From Porphyridium purpureum (lineage: Eukaryota > Rhodophyta > Bangiophyceae > Porphyridiales > Porphyridiaceae): a stretch of DNA of 64,000 nucleotides. The DNA lies in NCBI GenBank assembly GCA_008690995.1, contig VRMN01000014.1, positions 186,001 through 250,000 of the forward strand. Direction: 5' to 3'. Position numbers and translations under genes: made by a program. Each line of letters opens with the position of its first letter. Positions within the stretch are counted from its first letter, which is position 1. Positions 56,236 to 64,000 of the stretch are shown here, piece after piece. Below the pieces are notes generated by a model. The model searched no databases. It was given only the letters and a program-made list of their open reading frames with translations, and was not told where the DNA came from.

Positions 56236-59200
56236 TTACTTACGACCTGACAGAAACGGGTGCTCAAGCAGCTTTTGGACATCCGGGCGCAAGCTTTGGT
56301 TCCGTGTCAGACAGTCCGAGATGAAGGCGCGCGCGTCTGCGCTCACGGCAGGCTTTGAGGGGAACAGCACCTCGGCGTGCAATACCGACGGGTCACGGTA
56401 GATGCGCTCCTGGGAAAGCTCGTTGGCAAATGGCTTCTTGCCAAAGAGCATTTGATATAAAATGACGCCCACGGACCAAACATCCACTTTGCTACTGATC
56501 CGCGCCGGCTGCGCGCCACGCTCAAAGCACTCTGGCGGCAAGTACCAGTATGTGCCGCATCCTTGCGAGGTGAGCTCCATGCCGTCATGCGTATTGTCAT
56601 CCTCGTTCATGATCTTGCTCAGCCCAAAGTCGGTTATGCGCGCCTGACCCTGTGAGATGAGAATGTTACCCGGTTTCAGGTCGTAGTGGATAATGCGCTT
56701 CTTCTGCTGGTTCAAATAGGCCAGTCCCATGCAGATCTGCGACACGATGGAACGAGCCTCTTTTTCGGAAAGCATCTTGTTGACTTGCAAGTGCAGTTCG
56801 AGGTCCGTGCCGGCGCAAAATTCGAGCACCGTGCAGAACGAGTCCGAATCGATCTCAAAAACATCCAGCAATCGGATGACGCGCGGATGCACCAGCGACT
56901 TGTGAATGTTGTACTCGCGTGTGGCGTGACGAAGATAGTTTTGCTTCTTCTCCTCGCGCCAGTACGAGTGAAGTTGATGGATCTTGCAGGCAACCCACGT
57001 TAGCGTCACCAGGTCAAATGCCTTGAACACCTCACTGAAGCCACCACGCCCAAGCATCTTCGTGAGAAGGTACCTCTCGTGCAAAACTTTGAAGTCGCTG
57101 AAGCGAGATGCCTTTTCGTCTGTTTGTCGCTTCAATTCGCGAATGAGCAGCGAGCGCTGCATTTCTAATCGATTCTTCTCCTCAATCAGCACACTCTCTT
57201 CGCGCTTGACTTCCGCCAGCTGCAAGCGGATGATTTCTTCCTGCTCGCTGATGAAGACGGGTGACTCAAGCAACGCTTGCAAATCGCCCGCGCTTGCAGC
57301 CACAACGGTGTAGTATGCAGCGCGACTTGGAGGAGGCGGCATCTGCATTTTCGCCTTGTCTGGAACGCCTCCATGCTCGCTTTCAGCAAGAGCACGAACA
57401 GATGCAGTGCGAAACTTTCTCGCAAGGTCTTTGCGCTCGCGCTCGAGCCGCTCGCGCCGTTCTGCAAGCTCGACACTCCGCGTCTGCAAGTCTCGGAAGG
57501 CTGGTCCATCTTCCCACACCTCGTTCAGGGAGGTTCCAGATCGCTGCACCGCCACGCGGCCAAGGCGCTGGCACTGCGCATTCACGTCGCGAGCTGCATG
57601 CTCACGCTCTTGCTTGGCGGCGTGCTTGAGCGAGTCGCGCAGCAAGTCCGTCAATGCACGGGCGCGCTCGTCAGTTTCGGCGTGCTTCTTTGTCAGGACT
57701 TCAAGCTCGGCCTGCGTGTTTTCCATCTGTATCCGAAAAGAGTCAACTTCACGTGCATGCTTTTGTTTTGCCTGTGCGCAATATGAGCTGCTGCATTCCC
57801 TCAGCGGGGGCCCGGCAAGCATTTCTGTCCGTGCTTGCTTGCCAATGAGAGGCGCTGCTGATTTGGGCGCCTCCGAAACCTCCATGTCACCTTCCAAGTC
57901 GATGATTTCAAAGTCAGCAGAAGCAGACGCCAACGGAATTGCGGCGGATGTGGATCCCTCGACATCCACTTCATGACTTTCTGGCAGGTCCCTGGAGGTC
58001 ATGTTGCCAGGTGCAAGCTCAGCCGCTCTCTTGGATTCAGGGCTCGAAATCTTGTCACCCGCGGGCAGACTCGTTGGCTTTGCCTTTTTGGACGGCGTCA
58101 CCTCGTCTGTTTGGTGTTCACCAGAGACGCGTTTCCTTGCGCTATCCTTTTCGGCTGCAGCCAAAGTGCTCCATTTCAATCTTTCGAACAAATCTGTCTG
58201 CCTCTTGCCGCCGCCTGTGCTTGTTCCGGGCACTTCTTCTTGTTGTTCTTGTTGTTGCTGCAGTTGCTGCTGATGCTGCTGCTGTTGCTGTGCGTCGAAT
58301 TCCGCCTTTAACCAGTTGAGGCTCGATGTGCTGGTTGATGAGAAAGATCGCACCGAGTCATTGTGTTGCGAAGAATCCTTGCTGGACGATTCGCGAGCCT
58401 GCTTGGACCCCGGTTGTCGGTCGCGGCCGAAAGCTTCGTGAATCGATGTTTGTTTCAATGAACTCGGCACTAATACTGTTCCCATGTCGCCGACTTTGGT
58501 TGGCGACGTCTTTTTGCGGCTCAGCGCATGAGCCGCAGTCTGTGTTTGAGGCTGTGGCTCTGACGCCACAGGTGCCATGGCCGCAGTGTCGTGCTCAGAT
58601 TCACTGCTCGTCTTGGCGGTCTTGGGGACCTTTGCCTTGGAAAGGCTATTACTCGACCCGCCGCCAGCACTCGATGCCGCCAATGCGCCTTTTGAGACGC
58701 TCTGCTTCCCTCTGGACGACCCTGACGACAGCCTTTGCGCGCGTTGGGGCCGCAGTGGTGCGAGTGGCGCGACACCTGGATCCATGTCGGCCGCGCGATT
58801 TGAGCGCGCGCGCGGGGAAACGGACGCGGATGGAGAAACATGAGCAGCCTTCGTGAGGCGTGCCTGCCTATTTTTGGCGTCCGCCTCGCTTTCATCGTGA
58901 CTATCCTCATCCGCGCCCAGAAATCGCGAGTCCATAAGCGCGGAGCCCGCCCATCCAATCAGCTTTGTGGACGCCGGCGTCCGCGCACCAACCACAACAT
59001 GACCGCTGTCCTCCATGGAGCCAGATCGCGGGCCCGCGGCGCCAAACCTCTCCTTCTCGCGCTGCTCGCAGTCCGCAACGCCCGCCTCTGGCACAACCGC
59101 GGCGACGGCCACAGCGACTGGCGCGCCAAACCTCAACTCGAAGCGGCGCTTGCGCTCTACAGGCAATTCCGCGGCCGCCGCGCTCACCTGCCGAGGCTGC

Positions 59201-59247
59201 AGCACCGTGCCCTCGCTCTCGCCGTCGTCGAGCCGACGCGCGTCCAT
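56236..59247 (-). CDS. Tousled-like serine/threonine kinase
   Basis: 1003 residues from ATG 59247. Tousled-like kinases phosphorylate the histone chaperone ASF1 during DNA replication. Residues 1-480 are disordered: Ser/Ala/Lys-rich, with a poly-Gln run near 320-340. About 490-715 holds coiled-coil stretches ('EVLTKKHAETDERARALT', 'LQLAEVKREESVLIEEKNRL') used for dimerisation. The kinase domain is at about 716-1003: 'MLGRGGFSEVFKAFD' (Gly loop), 'VACKIHQLH' (catalytic Lys), 'HYDLKPGNILI' (about 852), 'ITDFGLSKIM' (about 872), and 'GCGTYWYLPPECF', characteristic of this family. All catalytic residues are kept. No introns. The leader carries CA and GA simple repeats. Confidence 0.95.
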   Translation of the reverse strand: MDARRLDDGESEGTVLQPRQVSAAAAELPVERKRRFELRFGAPVAVAVAAVVPEAGVADCEQREKERFGAAGPRSGSMEDSGHVVVGARTPASTKLIGWAGSALMDSRFLGADEDSHDESEADAKNRQARLTKAAHVSPSASVSPRARSNRAADMDPGVAPLAPLRPQRAQRLSSGSSRGKQSVSKGALAASSAGGGSSNSLSKAKVPKTAKTSSESEHDTAAMAPVASEPQPQTQTAAHALSRKKTSPTKVGDMGTVLVPSSLKQTSIHEAFGRDRQPGSKQARESSSKDSSQHNDSVRSFSSTSTSSLNWLKAEFDAQQQQQHQQQLQQQQEQQEEVPGTSTGGGKRQTDLFERLKWSTLAAAEKDSARKRVSGEHQTDEVTPSKKAKPTSLPAGDKISSPESKRAAELAPGNMTSRDLPESHEVDVEGSTSAAIPLASASADFEIIDLEGDMEVSEAPKSAAPLIGKQARTEMLAGPPLRECSSSYCAQAKQKHAREVDSFRIQMENTQAELEVLTKKHAETDERARALTDLLRDSLKHAAKQEREHAARDVNAQCQRLGRVAVQRSGTSLNEVWEDGPAFRDLQTRSVELAERRERLERERKDLARKFRTASVRALAESEHGGVPDKAKMQMPPPPSRAAYYTVVAASAGDLQALLESPVFISEQEEIIRLQLAEVKREESVLIEEKNRLEMQRSLLIRELKRQTDEKASRFSDFKVLHERYLLTKMLGRGGFSEVFKAFDLVTLTWVACKIHQLHSYWREEKKQNYLRHATREYNIHKSLVHPRVIRLLDVFEIDSDSFCTVLEFCAGTDLELHLQVNKMLSEKEARSIVSQICMGLAYLNQQKKRIIHYDLKPGNILISQGQARITDFGLSKIMNEDDNTHDGMELTSQGCGTYWYLPPECFERGAQPARISSKVDVWSVGVILYQMLFGKKPFANELSQERIYRDPSVLHAEVLFPSKPAVSADARAFISDCLTRNQSLRPDVQKLLEHPFLSGRK

Positions 59248-59270
59248 CCTGCCTTACGCTCTCCACCTCC

Positions 59271-59329
59271 ACACACACACACACACACAAGCGCTCACAG
59301 ACATCTCGCTCCCTCTCTCTCTCTCTCTC
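59271..59329. repeat. CA and CT microsatellites in the Tousled-like kinase leader
   Basis: (CA)n at 59271-59289 and (CT)n at 59311-59329 on the plus strand; the kinase gene reads them as GT and GA tracts 24-82 bp upstream of its ATG. The GA tract sits at about the same distance as the one in front of LysRS. Confidence 0.85.
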
Positions 59330-59502
59330 GCGCGCTCCGCTCCAATTCCGCGCTTTCGTGCCAAAAACCAAAAAACCCGAAAAAACATTCCGGTTTATCG
59401 ACTAAATATTTAAACCGCATTCTTTTGACATCAATTGATTTTCAGGATGAAACATTTGTCATCTTTGGATAATTTATAGATGATAAAACAATGCGACATG
59501 TT

Positions 59503-59529
59503 TTAAAGATGACAATATGGCATCTTTAA
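59503..59529. repeat. Perfect 9-bp inverted repeat (TTAAAGATG/CATCTTTAA)
   Basis: The arms flank a 9-base loop in an AT-rich island (59400-59560) with several GATGA and TCATC strings. It lies between the kinase start and the 3' end of the RAD51-like gene. It may be a remnant of a small inverted-repeat element or simply a hairpin. Confidence 0.6.
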
Positions 59530-59606
59530 GATTAAAGGATGACTAAAGTATCATCATTGAGGCAAGGGATTGCGCAGACAGCGTGCGAGGTTGCGGCACG
59601 GTGGTG

Positions 59607-59666
59607 AGAAGCAGAAGCAGAAGCAGAAGCAGAAGCAGAAGCAGAAGCAGAAGCAGAAGCAGAAGA
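59607..59666 (+). repeat. AGAAGC hexanucleotide repeat
   Basis: About ten near-perfect copies of a 6-bp unit (AGAAGC) in the 3' flank of the RAD51-like gene. Open frames across it (Lys-Gln or Phe-Cys repeats) are artefacts. Confidence 0.95.
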
Positions 59667-59729
59667 GTTGCGCTGGGGTAGAGCGGCATGCGTATTGCGT
59701 TCCGCCGTGGTTTATAGATTGGTCAGTTG

Positions 59730-61421
59730 TTAATTGTGAGTGGGGTTGTCCGAGCAATGATGTTTTGGTCGCTTTGGATCGTCGCGGTCAGAGTAGGTAA
59801 ACAGCTCTTCCTGGCTGTGATGTTCGTGGCTGGCGTGAGGGAGTGTGGAGCCGGCCGCCAAGATCTTGCTGCGCGGATGGACGGCAGCGGTTGTTTGAAT
59901 GGTTCTTTCGTCGACAGAGCTGAGGGTGTGAGCAATCTGGCTCTGAAAAAATGCTGCACTCGGCTGGCGCTCGTCACGAGGTGAGCGAGCCGTTTTGTCG
60001 CCTTCTTCGCTATGGCGTTCTTCTCCCATGTCGATTTCAGCATCGATGTCATTCTCGTCATATTCATCCCAGCATGTGGCAAACGTTCCTTCACCGTTTG
60101 ACGCCACATTGGTAACGAAACCATCCGCTTCATCCACTGCACCAAAAGCGCCAATCATGTCTTCATTTTCATGCTCCGCATCTATACCAGAGCATTCAAA
60201 CGTCGTGTCCTCATCCGCATCGGGCACCACGCGCAGCCCTCCAGCCTCGATCACAAACATGCACGCGCGCTCGGCGCGCTCTGAAAAACAGGTCTTTTGG
60301 AGCTGTATTGTGCGAGTACTTGTACTCCGCACGCGGTGCAGAACAATGCGAATATCGACAAAATGCGCCCATGAAGCGCCAAGTGCCGGAACCATGCTGC
60401 CGCGTCGCAAAATGGCGGATCGCCGCGCGTGTATCTCGTTTCTCAATTTTGATCCTGCGCCGTCGTTGCGCTCGCTGAACCCGCCAAGTTCTGTCGGAAC
60501 GTGGACGACCTGATTCACAACCACGAGCACGGCGCGCGCATGCATGGCGCACTGCTTTAGAGCGTGAGCGACCGCTGCACGAAGCTCCCATCTCTCGCGT
60601 TCGTGACGCTTGCTTGTCGTACGGTCAGCGCCCGCGGGCGCCGACGTCTCCGGCCGCCAGTCAACGAACAGGGACGCAATATCGTCAACAAGAATAACGC
60701 GCACGTTCATGGCGCGGAGTTGCTGCCAGTAGGACGGCCGCGATATCTTGTCGATGAGCTCGTGCACGTGCGCTACGACCTCGACCCACACAGTGCGTGG
60801 ATCAACGCTCACGTCGGGCGTCGAACAAGCGGCTAATTGAGCAAGCCGAGCGCTCGGAAAACTCTTGCGCGAATACAAGATCAGCGCCATTCCCTTTGAC
60901 GCGCTCGCAGAGGCTGAATGAAGCGCCAAACACATGCCTAGCTGCGTCTTCCCCGCGCCTGCCTCACCGCACACCTCTACGAGCGAGCCGTGCGTCCAGT
61001 GCCAGCTCTCCAGCTGCAGGTACGCATCCAGCTCTGCACTACCTGTGCCCAACACGCAAGGATGAACAGCGATCGTGTCATGATGATCCGACACCCCAAA
61101 TTGGGCCAGCCACTCGTCCATCTTCCATCTAAATGGAGTCTGATGCTCATACACTGCGTTCGCGAGGTGTTGCTGCACGCATTCCGCGTCACGCTGAGAG
61201 ACCAGTCCGACATCGGGACTGGCGCTCTGGCCAATCAGCTGCGTCACTGCCGCGCGACTCTCGAGCGCAGACCGCATGAGCAGATCCACACATTTCTCTT
61301 TGCTCAATTGGCGTGACGGTGGTTGCGGCGCCTCCATGCGCGAGAGAATGGCGAGCGCCATAGCGCGTGAGTCCGCAGGCGCAGCAGCAGCAGCGCGCGC
61401 GCGCGCCGCCGGCAGCTCCAT
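59730..61421 (-). CDS. RAD51-family recombinase paralogue (XRCC3-like) with acidic tail
   Basis: 563 residues from ATG 61421. RAD51 paralogues help load RAD51 on single-stranded DNA in homologous recombination. The N-terminal about 1-95 is helical. The ATPase core begins at about 110 ('VLGTGSAELDAYL'); Walker A 'GEAGAGKTQ' is at about 150; Walker B 'VRVILVDDIASLF' about 240-252. 'VLVVVNQVVHVP' follows, and 'PALGASWAHFVDIRIVLHR' (about 342-360) matches the conserved RAD51/XRCC3 'LG..W...V..R' block. The last about 165 residues are an extra acidic tail (Asp/Glu-rich, 'DEYDENDIDAEIDMGEE') not usual for the family. No N-terminal helix-hairpin-helix is obvious. XRCC3 is the best fit; RAD51D-type is the alternative. 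The open frame starts one codon earlier at GTG. Confidence 0.87.
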   Translation of the reverse strand: MELPAARARAAAAAPADSRAMALAILSRMEAPQPPSRQLSKEKCVDLLMRSALESRAAVTQLIGQSASPDVGLVSQRDAECVQQHLANAVYEHQTPFRWKMDEWLAQFGVSDHHDTIAVHPCVLGTGSAELDAYLQLESWHWTHGSLVEVCGEAGAGKTQLGMCLALHSASASASKGMALILYSRKSFPSARLAQLAACSTPDVSVDPRTVWVEVVAHVHELIDKISRPSYWQQLRAMNVRVILVDDIASLFVDWRPETSAPAGADRTTSKRHERERWELRAAVAHALKQCAMHARAVLVVVNQVVHVPTELGGFSERNDGAGSKLRNEIHARRSAILRRGSMVPALGASWAHFVDIRIVLHRVRSTSTRTIQLQKTCFSERAERACMFVIEAGGLRVVPDADEDTTFECSGIDAEHENEDMIGAFGAVDEADGFVTNVASNGEGTFATCWDEYDENDIDAEIDMGEERHSEEGDKTARSPRDERQPSAAFFQSQIAHTLSSVDERTIQTTAAVHPRSKILAAGSTLPHASHEHHSQEELFTYSDRDDPKRPKHHCSDNPTHN

Positions 61422-61934
61422 CACGCGCGCGGTCGAGAACGCACAAGAACGTGCGATGCGAGCAGGTCAAGTCATCCGCGCCTATACTTAATTAATGCTG
61501 TTGTTTAATCTCTTTAATAACTTGGTAGCGTGCGCTAATATAAGAGAAAACGCTACCGGATTACAATCGATAAACCGATACGTGCTCTCAGCTTTTGGAC
61601 ACACTTGCGTGTGCGGACACTGGAGAATTCCTCAAACAAGTGTTTAGCTCTCTCGCCAACCATGTCCTTCTTACCAAAATTACCTCTATTCCGGCGTCGC
61701 CGCCCCAAGCGGGCGCGCATTTTATACCTCGAGATCGGCGTCCGCCAAAGACGAAAACTTCCTCGCGTCCGCGATCTCTGCTCATCCGCCGCGCAAACGC
61801 GGCTCATCAGTTTGCCTCCATAGCGGCCACCATCTTCAACTTCTGCAGGTTCCTGCCATTTTCCACTCCTCTCCACCTGCGTCTCCGTGCACGTCAGGTG
61901 AGCGCGATGCTGCACAGCCCTTCGCAGGCTGTAC
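61422..61934. other. Promoter of the RAD51-like gene and possible LTR of Copia fossil C
   Basis: The first part, next to the RAD51-like start, is AT-rich at 61485-61560. From about 61560 to 61930 the sequence may be the 3' LTR of the minus-strand Copia copy that follows, because it stands just past its RNase H end. The partner LTR is outside the window, so this cannot be confirmed. Confidence 0.35.
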
Positions 61935-64000
61935 TCATGCGAGTGTACCCCGTGTGCACTTTCTAAGCTCCTCCCGAGCGTCAGTGCAGCCGGAGTCGTA
62001 CGATATCTCAGGCTCATCCAGCATGACGACCGCCTCCCTGAATTTTTGTGGCCCGAGCGGCTTGGTAAAGATGCCTGCCGGGTTTTCCTTCCCGGCGACA
62101 AACCGCAGCTCACATCTTCCAAAGAGCTGTGCAGCAAAGACCTCATACAATGAGACGACCGCCACTCCTTGACTCTTGCGCAGGTGCTCAACCTTTGCAG
62201 AGTATCCATTGCACACCCACACGATCGCGACTTCAATATCACAATGCATAACCCCATGCTTTCCTCCTTGCAACCGTTCGGTTCCTACGAGCTCTTCCAC
62301 CAGGCTCATCGCTGGTAGAAACCCTCCAAACGTAGCCTCGTGGAGGCTGATTAGCTCGGCCTGTCCAGTAGAAGTGTCCACTACTTTCTGCTTGCGACTG
62401 CTCCAGTCGACAAGCGTCCACAATCGTTCGCTTCTAACGTACACAGCGTATCCTGTGGTGGACCTGCGCGTGGGCGGATATCCTGCATGGTCTACATCCC
62501 AAAAAACATGCACGTCAACGGGAGCCCGTCTTTCCTCCTCATTCACGAGGCGTCCAAACGAAATCTGGCTGAATGGGTGCGCACGCAAGTATCTCAATAG
62601 TTGTGCGAGTCCTTTCTCCGCGGCCTCGTTCCATGCATCCACAAACCGTGCCAGGTAGGCCACGGTGAACGCTATGCTCGGGCGCGACGTTCGTGCAACC
62701 CACATCAGCTTCCCAATGACCTCTCGAACGCATTCGCATCTCCCGGGCTCATCAAACAATGAGGCCTCCGGGTAGTCCATTGGTCTGCTGGCATCCATCG
62801 CGCTCGCGCTCTCCTCATGTTCTTTCACCAGCGTGCGCACGTAACCACTTCCATCCAGGGTGATCACCGTGTTCTCACGCGTGACGATCATTCCGAGATG
62901 CGGGATCTGCTCACCGTCATCTAGAAACAGCGTTCGTTTATCAGTCACAAAGTCTTCGTAATGCTCCTTGACGACCGTCCTTACATGCGCATCCCGACCG
63001 GCTATCAAGCCGTCGTCGACGTACAACACCGGCGAGGTCTCGCATCCGTCTGTCGTATGAATGTCGGTCAATCCTGCGCCACGGTTTACCATCCGCGCGT
63101 CTCCAGCTTTTTCCTGGCGAACGCCGCAAAATCCGAGCCCGATCGTGGCAACCCGTTGATTGCCTTCTTCAGAGGCACAACGCTCCCGCGCTCGCGGCTC
63201 GCCTCGGGCGGCAGCCACATAAACATTGGCGGGCCCACGAGCGGCGCCTGTAGATATGCGCTCGTAATGTCGACGAACGCCATCTAATCGCCTTTCGCTG
63301 CGTGCAATGCCAGCACGCTCCGGAGCGACCGTAACCCAGCCGGGGATTCATACGGCACGATAGAGTGTACCGCCTTTCCTTCAGCATCGGACAGGCGATC
63401 GCCTCCTGCCACCAACCGGCACTTCCACTTCTGGTGCTCAGCTCCGAGTTGTACGTTCTTCTTTGCAAAGATGCAGGGCGACCGCACAAACACAGCGTTC
63501 TTAACCTTTCGAGCCTCCTCGACCGATTTCGGGGATCCCCACACTTCACACTGTCCCATGGCCGAGATCTCTTTCGTCAATGCCTCCTGCGCCGCTGTCT
63601 CTTTCATTACCACATGCGGTCGCACAAGTTACTCTAGGGTTACTCTAGGGTCACCCCGCACTTAACCTCGGCTTTCATTCCGGCCGGCAACATTTCCTGG
63701 CTCTCCTCCATCATTCGTAGCGTTCGCTCCGCTACTCTTTCGTCCCTGCGGACCATCTTCTCCATCTTGGCGCTCGCCCTTTGCGCCTTCTGAGCCCATT
63801 CAAGCTACGAGAACGAACCTTCCACGGCCGTGTAGTCCTGCGTCTTTCCGACGCCAGGGCCCGTTCGGTTCCTCACCCACTCTCTGGGCACTACGTCCAT
63901 CGACCGCGGGGTTATCACCTTGCCCGGGGAGAATTACATCCATCCCGCGCGGCCCGAATTCCAGCATCCGCAGATGCATCCGCAGCGTTCCGTAAACCAC
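61935..64000 (-). mobile_element. Copia-type retroelement fossil C, pol (runs off the window)
   Basis: Minus-strand Ty1/Copia pol. Reverse transcriptase is at about 63620-62620: 'YESPAGLRSLRSVLALHAAK', 'VDITSAYLQAPLVGPP', 'PVLYVDDGLIAGRDAH'. RNase H is at about 62520-61990: 'DVDHAGYPPTRRSTTGYAVY', 'STGQAELISLHEATFGG', ending 'PAGIFTKPLG'. The part beyond 63650 is probably the linker to integrase, which is outside. It looks broken, with a few breaks in the visible part. Age is unknown because only one end is present. Confidence 0.88.

Noticed and set aside
59554-59800. Open frames with Lys-Gln or Phe-Cys repeats
   Set aside because: Read-through of the AGAAGC hexanucleotide repeat.

Overview
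The window is eukaryotic nuclear DNA. Its ordinary genes are long, GC-rich, mostly intron-less reading frames: lysyl-tRNA synthetase, a Dicer-like RNase III, type III PI4-kinase, an ALDH3-type dehydrogenase, a DEAD-box helicase, a BTB protein, a CCDC90/MCUR1-like mitochondrial protein, a Tousled-like kinase and a RAD51 paralogue. Compact genes set among Copia-type retroelements suggest a unicellular alga. My best guess is a mesophilic red alga such as Porphyridium, but that is inference and no marker gene here proves it.

Layout. 1-2.4 kb: decayed Copia pol fragment. About 3.06-15.19 kb: the most unusual part, a ~12-kb multi-gene DNA transposon. It has AT-rich repeat arrays at both ends and five alternately oriented genes: an unknown basic/repeat protein, a PWWP-domain protein, two unknown proteins in divergent arrangement, and a Plavaka/CACTA-like transposase with an N-terminal zinc finger. 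The whole stretch is packed with CGTACG-centred palindromes. 15.2-21.6 kb: gene-poor, with an FYRN-domain gene remnant, a small possibly spliced membrane-protein gene or pseudogene, and a dead Tc1/mariner copy. 21.6-33.8 kb: three host genes on the plus strand (a WD40-array protein with 22 near-identical repeats and a C-terminal EF-hand, LysRS, Dicer-like). 35.0-46.1 kb: two old Copia-type elements joined tail to tail, each with both LTRs. 46.6-61.4 kb: seven host genes in a dense block with short shared promoters. 61.9-64.0 kb: another broken Copia pol running off the window.

How the parts relate. The host genes are unrelated housekeeping and signalling functions: translation, mitochondrial calcium/respiratory assembly, phosphoinositide signalling, aldehyde detoxification, chromatin/replication kinase and recombination. 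The Dicer-like gene lies 1.2 kb from a retroelement cluster, and RNA silencing is the usual control on such elements, but no functional link is shown. Start codons were moved to the first ATG in good context wherever the longest open frame began at GTG or TTG.
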